This document shows positions 1 through 10,542 of a DNA stretch of 64,000 nt, one piece after another; position 1 is the first letter of the stretch, and each line of letters opens with the position of its first letter. A program made the position numbers and the translations under genes. The notes below the pieces were generated by a model. The model was not told the DNA's origin, made no database searches, and worked only from the letters and a program-made list of their open reading frames with translations. The stretch lies in contig JAZARR010000273.1 of the NCBI GenBank assembly GCA_037389465.1, positions 1 to 64,000 of the forward strand, given 5' to 3'. This stretch comes from Baylisascaris procyonis. Lineage: Eukaryota; Nematoda; Chromadorea; Rhabditida; Ascarididae.

Positions 1-686
1 CATGAAGCCTGCGAGCACGATCTCTGTGCAAACCCTATTTAAGACTACCTGAATACGCAATGTAACAGTGTAGTATAGAGTGTCGATTCACCTAAGCGAG
101 AAATTAAAATCGATTAAATTAAAATAATTAAATCAATCCACATTAACATCACCTCTTAAGCATGCATCACTTGTTTGCATCAACTCGACTCGAATATTAT
201 AATAATAAATCTCCAACTATGAAAAGCGTTAGTCTTTTTGAAAATTTGAAGCAAAAAATAAGCAGTCTTTTGCTACTTTTATTTTAAATTATATTTATGA
301 TCATACAGAATCTCATTAATATCTACTCAGTCACGAAAGACACACTTTCAAAAACGTCAGAAATGGACTCTATAATAGCAACAATTAATTCGGCAGTCAG
401 CGAATTAACCGAAAAAAGGTAAAATTCGCATAGAGCATTCCATGATCGAAATATCGGAAAAGTATCGAAAAAGAACGTATAATTTTTTTACGCCTCCGGA
501 ATAGGAAGTTCGCTGCTTCTGAAACACCTACCAGAAGGATATTTGCTGTAGACGCTCAGAGATAAAACAACGCTTTCCTTAACCGTCCGCTTTCTCGTCA
601 TCGGCATCTTCCGTTTTCCTCTTTGATTTCTAAATAAAACAGATACTTAAGAACCTCCTTTTGCGAACACATAGGAAATGAATATA

Positions 687-3546
687 TCAAATCAACTGCA
701 AAATATAATAGCATATACTCAGCTTAAAAACAACATCCTTCATACGTTTCAAATTCAAAAATTGAGAAATCGAGTCGGTTAGCAGCCCAGAAAACTTATC
801 TCGATTAGGTTCAATCGCTTCCCTTAAATACCAATTAGAATTAACCATTCTCTTCAGCTGAATAGCATCCTTCTCCTTAGCTAACAGCCTTATCACATAT
901 TCGAATCGAGATGCCTTGCTTCCGAAAGCATCGTAATCTTTTAGGTATTCACACCTCCTTTCCCTCTAAAGAAGTACGTGCACGCTTTTAAACTTATCAA
1001 AAGCAATGCCAAAGTGATCAAATGGCATACCTCTTTGAATTTTTGCGAAAGGATTTTCATCACTTCGCCATGCTTCATGCCAACCTTCTTCACCTCAGCA
1101 TAGTTATCTTTAACGAATTCAGCAAACTTGTTCGTCCGTTTCGTCGTTTCAATCGCCCTTCCGTCACTTCTTTGCAACTCGAAACGTCCTTGACATAATG
1201 CGCAAATTTTACGTTCTGTATCCAATGACTTTGTGTGTCGTTTGATGCTTCAATTACAAACATATAACCAATATGAATCAATGCAAGCAATCATCTTAAA
1301 ACAGTACTGAGATTCTTTATGTCATACATCGATTCTTTTTATACGCTTTTGCAAAATACGTAGTTCAATGACGATTTCGTTCTGTGCGTATATGTCTGCT
1401 TAAATGTGCAACAGTCAACCACTGAAATTAGATTTATGAAATTGAGTGCACATCATATACACTAAAGGATGATTTCCTGTGCCCTATTTCATGCTGATCC
1501 ATCATCACGAATGCTAAAGGAATTTAAAGATGGGAAAGTCTGTATACTTATTGTGCTAGCTGAGTCACAAAAAAAACGAACTGTTCGTGGAAGATTTATG
1601 CAGGCGGTCTGTCAATTGGTATATGAAGGCAATACTTTCTATATTTTGCTACAACGAAAAAATATTCGTCTCATGGAGCGATAAAAATGATTTTTACTGG
1701 CCCTTAATACAACCATTACCAAATCTGAGGGAAAATGGTTGCCAAATGACAATATTTTTTCTGAAAAATCCGAAGTTTAAGAGGAAATATCCCAACTCTT
1801 GGGGGTATTAAGAAATTAAGAAAATAGGCGGAAACCAGCAGAAAACGAAATATTGTGACTGTCTAACGAAAAAATATTTAAAAAACGCATTTTCAACGGC
1901 TAGAGCCAGCAAAAGAACTGAGAAAATAAATTTTCAAAGCACACTCAATATAATTTGCATTTTTACCTACTCTTTCCAGGTTAAATGTGACTATAAACAA
2001 TCGGCAACTTTTAATTTTTCCACCGTTGTCGAACACACCTCAAATATGCCTAAAAGTGATAGTTCAAATGATTTGTACAAGTAAACCATCACAAAAAAGG
2101 AACCAATTCAGAGATTGCCGCAAAATTTTTGGCGGAGAAATTAATAAGAAAAAGACGGAATATTCAGATAAAGAAACATACGTCTGTCCACATCTATTGC
2201 ATACATAAAGGAACTTTGCGTCAATTTTATAGTTGTGGCATCGCTCAATCGGTGGAAGTGAACTGAACACTGCCACACAACGCATCGCCCTTAACAATAT
2301 ACTAAGAATGAACATTGCACAGATCATGTTACTTCACAGACGAAACGATAAAAGTTGGAAATATGCGCATCTAGTGTGGCGTTTTAAGTTAAAATTTGCA
2401 GCCATTATGCCGAGCACAAAAAACAAAAGGTACTTTATGTTTTCACTATGCTTTAGTTCTAACTATTAGAGCAACATCTCACAGGATTCAAACTCATTCT
2501 TTAACTCGGGTTAGCTGCATGCCATCATTTGCAAGTCATGCCACTTCCAACTGCATGGTGGAGGCGCTTTTTACGGATGCCCAAGATTCTGAAGATTATA
2601 TCGTTATGAATCCTACAAAACCCGTATTCAATTTTCTGCTGGATCTACGAAATCATCGAAGCATCTTAAAATACTAAGCCAATCAAGTACAAAACTTTTA
2701 AAGTGAGGGAATTCGGCATAAGATACAAAGTGACGAACGGCTTCAGCAGTTGCAATTTAAAGGAAGTTTTACGAAGCAAAATTCGTAAAATGCCCTTTTT
2801 AACCAATAAACGAAGTGGCACCTTCTCAAGATTCTGCTGAAGAAAAAGTGCGAGATACAGATTTGAAGAGATGTTATCAGCACGGAGGCGGAACAAAGGG
2901 AGGGACAAGTGAGGTAGTAATGAGGACTGCGACTACGCCAAAGTAGCACATACTTGTTTTCCTTGCACTGCGCTAACAAAGTTGATGTATTGAACATTAG
3001 GGAAGAAAAGAACTCCAAGGAAACACATGGGTGTAAATTGTGATCCACCTAACAGGAACACCTACAAAACACAGAGCTGAGCAAGGGTGTCACATAGGTC
3101 TGAAATTAGGAGGGGAGAGAGGAAGATGGGAATGGAAGAACTACATATAAAAATCTGAACATCTCGAGAATGAACCTAGACAAGAATAGAATGACAGCAA
3201 ATGTAGATCCAATAACTTCAACGAACAGCCCAGTCCAACTGCCACCAGTTTGAGAAAAAATAACAAAAGCCTCGAGACCTCTGCAGACAAGTTTCATGGG
3301 AACCCTCTCCTCTCGCGGTAACCTTTGTCAGATTGCGAGTGGAAACAGAATGTCATATCTGATTACGGCAAGGTGTTTCATGGTAAGATATTTTTGAGAA
3401 TTTCTGCAACGAAAACAAAGAAAAACATTTTAAACGAGCATACCAATATTTCCATATAGGGCCATGGCCACCATTTGCAACATGATCGATAACCCAAACA
3501 ACGGCTGCGTGACACAGTTCACGCAAAAGTGTATCGCGAACTCGCT
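687..3546 (-). CDS. SprT-domain protease, GCNA-like, 3' exons only
   Basis: Four minus-strand exons fit: 3427-3546, 2182-2262, 1031-1247 and 687-965 (stop 687-689). The first carries the metalloprotease region: ERVRDTLL, then RELCHAA where SprT proteins have HExxH, then GHGPIWKYW. The second gives LPPIERCHNYKI and a CNRCG half-finger. The third continues KRHTKSLDTERKICALCQG, completing a Cys4 finger, then a conserved tail (FAEFVKDNY, HGEVMKILS). The joins 2182/1247 (phase 2) and 1031/965 (phase 0) keep frame; 3427/2262 is off by one base. This order matches GCNA, a germline protease that clears DNA-protein crosslinks. The last 92 residues, RERRCEYL onward, are unlike GCNA proteins I know and may be lineage-specific. 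The first catalytic His is Arg here. Upstream exons are not found apart from a doubtful one at 13.5 kb; BEL copy 1 ends 12 bp before the 3546 acceptor. Confidence 0.7.
1248..2181. other. intron of the SprT gene
   Basis: About 930 bp of AT-rich sequence between two exons whose phases agree. Short open frames on both strands here have no family signature, so I see nothing else to annotate. Confidence 0.5.
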
Positions 3547-3559
3547 CTGTAAGAACAAT

Positions 3560-3569
3560 GTGGCTGAGG
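3560..3569. repeat. target-site duplication of FB1, left copy
   Basis: GTGGCTGAGG here is identical to 7773-7782. Both copies are BEL copy 1 LTR sequence; one would be the original target. Confidence 0.75.
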
Positions 3570-3757
3570 GGTCGGCGCACTTAGCCAAAAAGAGACGGAG
3601 AGAGACCGCGCGCGTCCTCAGCGAGACGGAGAGAGACCGCGCGCGTCTTCAGCGAGCGACGCGGCACTGGTCACTCTGAAATAAATCGTCGCAATAAATG
3701 TGAAAATATACAGTAAGGAAATGAGATTCGAACAACGGATTTCGACACATTCGAAAG

Positions 3758-4390
3758 AGCATTAAAGGCTCTATCAGAATCAAAAATAATCTCGGACAAA
3801 AACAAGAACTTTTCTATTAGATCGATCATTTATATGACGTGCAATTGAGAAAAATTGCATGGTCATCGATAAATGAGGGCCTATAACTGTATAAAGGAAC
3901 AAGATTTGGGAAGAGTGACTAGGTACATTCGAAAGAGCATTAAAAGCTCTATCAGAATCAAAAATAATCTCGGACAAAAACAAGAACTTTTCTATTAGAT
4001 CGATCATTTATATGACGTGCAATTGAGAAAAATTGCATAGTCATCGATAAATGAGGGCCTATAACTGTATAAAGGAACAAGATTTGGGAAGAGTGACTAG
4101 GTACATTCGAAAGAGCATTAAAAGCTCTATCAGAACCAAAAATAATCTTGGACAAAAACAAGAACTTTTCTATTAGATCGAATTTTTATATGCAGTGCAA
4201 TTGAGAAAAATTGCATAGTCATCGATAAATGAGGACCTATAACTGTATAAAGGAACAAGATTTGGGAAGAGTGACTAGGTACATTCGAAAGAGCATTAAA
4301 AGCTCTATCAGAATCAAAAATAATCTCGGACAAAAACAAGAACTTTTCTATTAGATCGATCATTTATATGCAGTGCAATTGAGAAAAATA
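3758..4390. repeat. 178-bp tandem repeats, left arm of FB1
   Basis: The motif CTCTATCAGAATCAAAAATA recurs at about 3770, 3948, 4126 and 4304, a 178-bp period. Copies differ at few positions (GACGTG or CAGTG variants near the ATTTATATG block). They are the inverted counterparts of the right-arm repeats. Confidence 0.9.
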
Positions 4391-4819
4391 GACGTGCTGA
4401 CATGTAGAGGCGATGGAAGAAAGAAATCGCTCGTTGAACTATGGAAATCCTATTACTGGTTCGAAGTGGCAGCCGCTGTCGTTTCTTGTCAGAATCGTCG
4501 GTCTCTGTCGTTGAGGTGAAGGCAACATCTGGAATGTTAAATATAATGATGATCACGACGAAAGCATACTACATAAGTAATGGAAGTTTTGTATAGCTTG
4601 AATTAATAACATTAAAGATATAATTTTTTCTCTTTCTTAAATTTCGGTGAGTTTGGTGCTATTTCAACTGATAGCTTATCGTGGAAAAAATCAGAGATGT
4701 GCAGTCTATGTTTGACGATAATGTAGGAAATATAGCCTGCCGAGCCGGATGTAGCTATTTCTTCGAAGTATCCTTGCCAGATTCCATTCATCCCAGTGTA
4801 CACGTAGATGTTCAAGTCG

Positions 4820-4829
4820 AAGCGAAGCA

Positions 4830-4880
<51 letters not shown>

Positions 4881-5201
4881 AATATATATATATATATATA
4901 ATTGACATAACGCGAATCAAATTTTATTTCCCTCACCCCAGCCTGTTATGCGCAAGAAAAACAGTTAGACTACGAACTGCTGAGTGCACGCGTCCACAAC
5001 TAATATATAAATAAATAAATAAATACATATATATATATTTATTTATTTATTTACTTATTTATTTATTTATTTATTTATTCATTTATTTATTTATTTATAT
5101 ATTAGTTGTGGACGCGTGCACTCAGCAGTTCGTAGTCTAACTGTTTTTCTTGCGCATAACAGGCTGAGGTGAGGGAAATAAAATTTGATTCGCGTCATGT
5201 C

Positions 5202-5300
<99 letters not shown>

Positions 5301-5310
5301 TGCTTCGCTT
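4820..5310. repeat. centre of FB1: TA microsatellites flanking an AAAT/ATTT palindrome
   Basis: (TA)n tracts at about 4831-4900 and 5200-5300 flank matching inverted segments (4905-5000 against 5105-5195). The dyad axis lies in the AAATAAAT...ATTTATTT tract at 5005-5100. Open frames reading YIYIYI here are microsatellite artefacts. Confidence 0.85.
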
Positions 5311-5719
5311 CGACTTGAACATCTACGTGTACACTGGGATGAATGGAATCTGGCAAGGATACTTCGAAGAAATAGCTACATCCGGCTCGGCAGGCTATAT
5401 TTCCTACATTATCGTCAAACATAGACTGCACATCTCTGATTTTTTCCACGATAAATATCAGTTGAAATAGCACCAAACTCACCGAAATTTAAGAAAGAGA
5501 AAAATTATATCTTTAATGTTATTAATTCAAGCTATACAAAACTTCCATTACTTATGCAGTATGCTTTCGTCGTGATCATCATTATATTTAACATTCCAGA
5601 TGTTGCCTTCACCTCAACGACAGAACCGACGATTCTGCCAACGACAGCGGCTGCAAATAATAGGATTTCCATAGTTCAACGAGCGATTTCTTTCTTCCAT
5701 CGCCTCTACATGTCAGCAC

Positions 5720-7600
5720 GTCTATTTTTTCTCAATTGCACGTCATATAAAAATTCGATCTAATAGAAAAGTTCTCGTTTTTGTCCGAGATTATTTTGGT
5801 TCTGATAGAGCTTTTAATGCTCTTTCGAATGTACCTAGTCACTCTTCCCAAATCTTGTTCCTTTATACAGTTATAGGCTCATTTATCGATGACCATGCAA
5901 TTTTTCTCAATTGCACGTCATATAAATGATCGATCTAATAGAAAAGTTCTTGTTTTTGTCCGAGATTATTTTTGGTTCTGATAGAGCTTTTAATGCTCTT
6001 TCGAATGTACCTAGACACTCTTCCCAAGTCTTGTTCCTTTATACAGTTATAGGCCCTCATTTATCGATCACCATGCAATTTTTCTCAATTGCACGTCATA
6101 TAAATGATCGATCTAATAGAAAAGTTCTTGTTTTTGTCCGAGATTATTTTTGATTCTGATAAGCTTTTAATGCTCTTTCGAATGTACCTAGTCACTCTTC
6201 CCAAATCTTGTTCCTTTATACAGTTATAGGCCCTCATTTATCGATGACTATGCAATTTTTCTCAATTGCACTGCATATAAAAATTCGATCTAATAGAAAA
6301 GTTCTTGTTTTTGTCCGAGATTATTTTTGATTCTGATAGAGCTTTTAATGCTCTTTCGAATGTACCTAGTCACTCTTCCCAAATCTTGTTCCTTTATACA
6401 GTTTTAGGCCCTCATTTATCGATGACCATGCAATTTTTCTCAATTGCACGTCATATAAATGATCGATCTAATAGAAAAGTTCTTGTTTTTGTCCGAGATT
6501 ATTTTTGGTTCTGATAGAGCTTTTAATGCTCTTTCGAATGTACCTAGTCACTCTTCCCAAATCTTGTTCCTTTATACAGTTATAGGCCCTCATTTATCGA
6601 TGACCATGCAATTTTTCTCAATTGCACGTCATATAAATGATCGATCTAATAGAAAAGTTCTTGTTTTTGTCCGAGATTATTTTTGGTTCTGATAGAGCTT
6701 TTAATGCTCTTTCGAATGTACCTAGTCACTCTTCCCAAGTCTTGTTCCTTTATACAGTCATAGGCCCTCATTTATCGATGACCATGCAATTTTTCTCAAT
6801 TGCACGTCATATAAATGATCGATCTAATAGAAAAGTTCTTGTTTTTGTCCGAGATTATTTTTGATTCTGATAGAGCTTTTAATGCTCTTTCGAATGTACC
6901 TAGTCACTCTTCCCAAATCTTGTTCCTTTATACAGTTATAGGCCCTCATTTATCGATGACTATGCAATTTTTCTCAATTGCACTGCATATAAAAATTCGA
7001 TCTAATAGAAAAGTTCTTGTTTTTGTCCGAGATTATTTTTGATTCTGATAGAGCTTTTAATGCTCTTTCGAATGTACCTAGTCACTCTTCCCAAATCTTG
7101 TTCCTTTATACAGTTTTAGGCCCTCATTTATCGATGACCATGCAATTTTTCTCAATTGCACGTCATATAAATGATCGATCTAATAGAAAAGTTCTTGTTT
7201 TTGTCCGAGATTATTTTTGGTTCTGATAGAGCTTTTAATGCTCTTTCGAATGTACCTAGTCACTCTTCCCAAATCTTGTTCCTTTATACAGTTATAGGCC
7301 CTCATTTATCGATGACCATGCAATTTTTCTCAATTGCACTGCATATAAAAATTCGATCTAATAGAAAAGTTCTTGTTTTTGTCCGAGATTATTTTTGATT
7401 CTGATAGAGCTTTTAATGCTCTTTCGAATGTACCTAGTCACTCTTCCCAAATCTTGTTCCTTTATACAGTTATAGGCCCTCATTTATCGATGACCATGCA
7501 ATTTTTCTCAATTGCACGTCATATAAATGATCGATCTAATAGAAAATTTCTTGTTTTTGTCCGAGATTATTTTTGATTCTGATAGAGCCTTTAATGCTCT
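5720..7600. repeat. 178-bp tandem repeats, right arm of FB1
   Basis: The block TTCTGATAGAGCTTTTAATG recurs 11 times with a spacing of about 178 bp, from about 5800 to 7578. Neighbouring copies are nearly identical, implying recent unequal exchange or replication slippage. Short open frames beginning MIDLIEK are the same repeat translated and are not genes. Confidence 0.92.
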
Positions 7601-7772
7601 TTCGAATGTGTCGAAATCCGTTGTTCGAATCTCATTTCCTTACTGTATATTTTCACATTTATTGCGACGATTTATTTCAGAGTGACCAGTGCCGCGTCGC
7701 TCGCTGAAGACGCGCGCGGTCTCTCTCCGTCTCTCTCTTGCGCCTGCGCTTGTGGCTAATGTTACCCTCACC

Positions 7773-8063
7773 GTGGCTGAGGACCCACAGTTGGACGAAT
7801 GAATGAATTTACTGACATAGAGTGGCGCTTTTATACGCTTTTACAAAGAAGAGTGGCGCTTTTATACGCTTTTACAAAGAAAAACATTCTGACAAATGAT
7901 TCACATTTTTGTTTCGAAGAATTCATAGATATGAGAAATAAACATTTCCAAGTCAAAACAATTTGAGAAAGAGAAGAGTTTTGGATCGTATGAATGACTG
8001 TTTTGAGAATTGTTAGCCGACAACGGCATTTTCGTTATGTTCAGTGTTTGCTTCTTCTCGACA
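7773..8063 (-). repeat. 3' LTR of BEL copy 1 (interrupted by FB1)
   Basis: On the minus strand it begins TGTCGAGAAG and runs to CAGCCACA, the last base lying at 3559 beyond FB1. It matches the 289-bp LTR of BEL copy 2 in order and length (TGTCGAGAAG start, ATGCCGTT, TATAAAAG or TATATAAG box, a sequence close to TCAATAAATTCATT, CCACA end). A 31-bp segment with the TATA box is duplicated at 7821-7881. Confidence 0.85.
7821..7881 (-). promoter_or_regulatory. duplicated TATA-box segment in the BEL copy 1 LTR
   Basis: Two direct copies of a 31-bp block each carry GTATAAAAGCGCC on the minus strand. BEL copy 2 has a single TATATAAG at the matching place, so this is a local duplication of the core promoter. 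Confidence 0.6.
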
Positions 8064-9014
8064 CTCCCCGCGGGAAGTTTTCGTCGTTCGCATTGTTCTG
8101 GTCTCTCGGAGAATCGAACTTCTTAGTGGAGAGAAAATCATTTCTGGTTTACTTTCCACTCTTTCCTTCAATTGCACCTCTTGGAGTGTCCTCTGTGGAA
8201 TAGTATGGCTTCGTGGCGCTTTCTGCAGTTCCGCTCCTGTGTCTTCCGTTTCTGGCACCCGAAGTTGCACTTGCACTTGTTTCGTCCGCCGTTTAATTTC
8301 GCATCTACACGTCAGCACTGCGCCTATTCCAAGTGCGATGAGGATGGAAACTGTTATTGTGGTTTTAATCGCGACACCACTGACATCATCCAGAGCTTCT
8401 TGAATTTTGTGTGTGGCCACGCCAATTTCTCGTTCGGCTTCCCACAGTAGTCGTTCACCTTCATCACGTGGGGAATCAATTCCGCTTTTCCGTATCCCAC
8501 TTGAAATTGTGCCACCTTCCTTGAAACGTTTCATCTCTGCTGAAAGCATGGACAAGGCGAGGCTGATTCTTTCTTTCTCGATTGATGGCAAAGCTCCTGC
8601 CTTGAACGTTTGATGCCGAATTGCTGGGATATTTCTTGAAGAGAAGTTATCGAAGCTCTCTATCCCCTTTTCATTGCAAGGATAGATGAGCAATGAATTT
8701 GTGTCCCGTAGAGTTGCGCAGACATCTTCCCTTTGCAGTAGCATTCTCCCAGCCACAGTTGGAGGTGCTGCTTTGGCGTTGATTGTGAGTGCATTCGTTA
8801 ATTCACAAACTGATCTCCACACAGCCCGAAACTTTTCGTTAATCTGATCTTTCAAAAGCTCATAAACAAATCGTAGCTTTGCGTTTATGGGATCATGTGA
8901 AGCTTCCGATGATTGAGGCGAATTGGCAAAAATTGTCGCATATTCTACACACGGTTTACGTGTGTCTCCGTCAATATCGTCGATGATGGGTCTGTTCGCT
9001 TCAAATGCAACCAA
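8013..9014 (-). pseudogene. envelope-like protein, C-terminal part (BEL copy 1)
   Basis: A 333-residue open frame without similarity to host genes. Near residue 215 there is a single hydrophobic segment (TITVSILIALGIGAVLTC) followed by a basic cytoplasmic-type tail, as in viral-type class I membrane glycoproteins. The upstream part has heptad-like Leu/Ile spacing. It overlaps the LTR at its end. The ectodomain N-terminal part lies in other frames at 9.0-10.0 kb, so the gene is broken. The BEL copy 2 sequence just before its 3' LTR encodes a related tail, which confirms the assignment to this family. It is called envelope-like from position and topology only; fusion activity is not claimed. 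Confidence 0.6.
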
Positions 9015-9426
9015 TTCATCCGATTAATCTCGACTGGATGAGATTTTATCCATTGCCTGAAGTCTCCTGAGACTCTTGTGTCATTGAAGACGACGATGAA
9101 GTTGTTGTCCATCCAGTGCACTCCACTCAAGCTGCATTCACTGAAGGACCCAGGGTATTCTCAAAGGTAAAGGAAGCTTCCAAATCGGGAACAAGTACAG
9201 AGTGAGAAGTTGCGAAAACTTCATGCTCTCCGAGAGATTGAAAGTGGCAAATTGATTTTGCCTCTGAAGCATTCCATAGGAGAGTGTAGTCCGTGAGACA
9301 GAAACTATCCGTGATTTTACATTTTGTTGTGAAGTCCGCGGTGGTTGTGATCAATTTGTCGTCATTGTAAATAGCTAAGAAGCCGAATTGAACGACGTAG
9401 TTTGACGTTGTGATACAACGTGTGCC

Positions 9427-10542
9427 TCACAGTCCGTAAGAGAATCCTTCGGGAAAGTTTGTCTCCCAGCGGTCACGTGCTCGTTGTACCATTGGACTTT
9501 CGTTGAACTGTTTGTTAGTAGCCAACTCTGAACATACTTGGAGGGAGATCGCACTAACATTTTTATAATCGGCCGTTAACTGCAGAGTCCAGTGGAGAAA
9601 TGAGTTCGTGCGCAATGTACGAGAAATGTTGGTGCAGGACACGGCTGGAATCAAAACGTGAGTGCGGCTGTAAATTGTGGCCTTTGTCCAGACTGTGGTC
9701 TCTGAATTGCTGATTTGCGAACAGTTTTGAAGGTGGGGATATCTCAATTGCACCCCGGCTTTCGATGCGTTGTACCACAATTGTGCCGACGCGGCGTTTA
9801 TCCTACTGCTAACAACGGTAATTAACATGAGGCAAGCGACAACCGATAGATTCACGCCGAGTTGGCGCGCTTTGGAACGGATGAGCGGACCTCCGTGAAC
9901 TGAGGTCGAATTGTCCTTGCCCGAATTAGCGTCTTCATGGCTTTCTGGATTGCTAGGCTCCTCCGACTCCGAGCGTGAGGCGTCACTATCAGTGATCTCA
10001 AGTGGAAAAAGGAGGTTTACTGGACGAGTAATTTTTCGTTGAAAACCACACTGAAGTTCGACGGAACGAATTTTCCCGTCTTTTCCTTCGATTAGTTTTG
10101 AAATGATGCCAAGCTTCCATAAAGCTCTTGGCTTTGATTCATCGTGAATAAGCACTACATGACCCGGTTGAGGCTCGTTAGCGTTAACTAACCTTGGGGT
10201 CCGATGTTGACGTTGCGAGCGTTCTCGTAAGGCAAGTAGATACTCGGTCTCCCAGACCTTCCAGAATCGTTCAACGAATCTGTTGGATTCTGACCATGCA
10301 TCCAGTAGTTTGTCGCAGTTGTTAATTGTTGGGTAGTATTCTTCTCCAGTATCTGAGTTTGCTTCCGTTTTTACGACAACTTCCATTGCCTTGTTTGGTG
10401 TCGCAGCAATAAGATCGATTGGTCGAATCACTTGTAGTGACTCCTTATCGACATATGTCAAAGGTCTTGAGTTGACGATAGCTTCGCACTCGCTCAGTAA
10501 GGTTTGCAGAAGTTCGTCGTCGACAAAGGCTGTACCAATCAT
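9427..10542 (-). pseudogene. integrase C-terminus plus start of envelope-like region (BEL copy 1)
   Basis: The frame follows directly after an in-frame TGA that ends the main pol frame. It begins with the C-terminal end of the integrase catalytic domain (SECEAIVNSRPLTYV), then a DUF5641-like segment (RFWKVWETEYLLALRER, GHVVLIHDE, PVNLLFPLE) typical of BEL/Pao pol ends. A linker follows, then a hydrophobic stretch (LSVVACLMLITVVSS) that could be the signal or anchor of the envelope part, then Cys- and N-glycosylation-rich sequence. Further ectodomain pieces lie downstream at 9014-9427 in other frames, so frame is lost at least twice. Confidence 0.7.

Larger units (their letters stand above)
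3570..7772. mobile_element. foldback-type palindromic element FB1
   Basis: The two halves are inverted copies. Left end GGTCGGCGCACTTAGCC; right end, read inward, GGTGAGGGTAACATTAGCC. Both are followed by a CG-rich (AGAG)-containing stretch, then a shared block (3660-3760 against 7600-7700), then 178-bp tandem repeats, about 4 in the left arm and 11 in the right. Inner arm sequence (4390-4810 against 5320-5740), TA repeats and an AAAT/ATTT tract complete a palindrome centred near 5.07 kb. The 10-bp sequence GTGGCTGAGG lies at 3560-3569 and again at 7773-7782, which I read as the target-site duplication. No transposase is present, so the element is non-autonomous. Long inverted repeats built of tandem units are the hallmark of Foldback elements; the 9-10 bp duplication also suits Mutator-like transposition. 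Confidence 0.85.

Noticed and set aside
3464..3679. Plus-strand frame MATICNMIDNP... running into FB1
   Set aside because: Antisense of the SprT exon (GHGPIWK, RELCHAA on the minus strand).
4612..5470. Open frames rich in YIYIYI
   Set aside because: TA microsatellite and palindrome translation, not coding.
3780..7576. A dozen near-identical 67-77 residue open frames (MIDLIEK..., MFLSEII...)
   Set aside because: They are the 178-bp repeat translated over and over on both arms of FB1; no start context, no family, copy-number dependent.
3758..7600. CRISPR-like regular repeat array
   Set aside because: Units are 178 bp, contiguous, without unique spacers, and lie in a eukaryotic transposable element.
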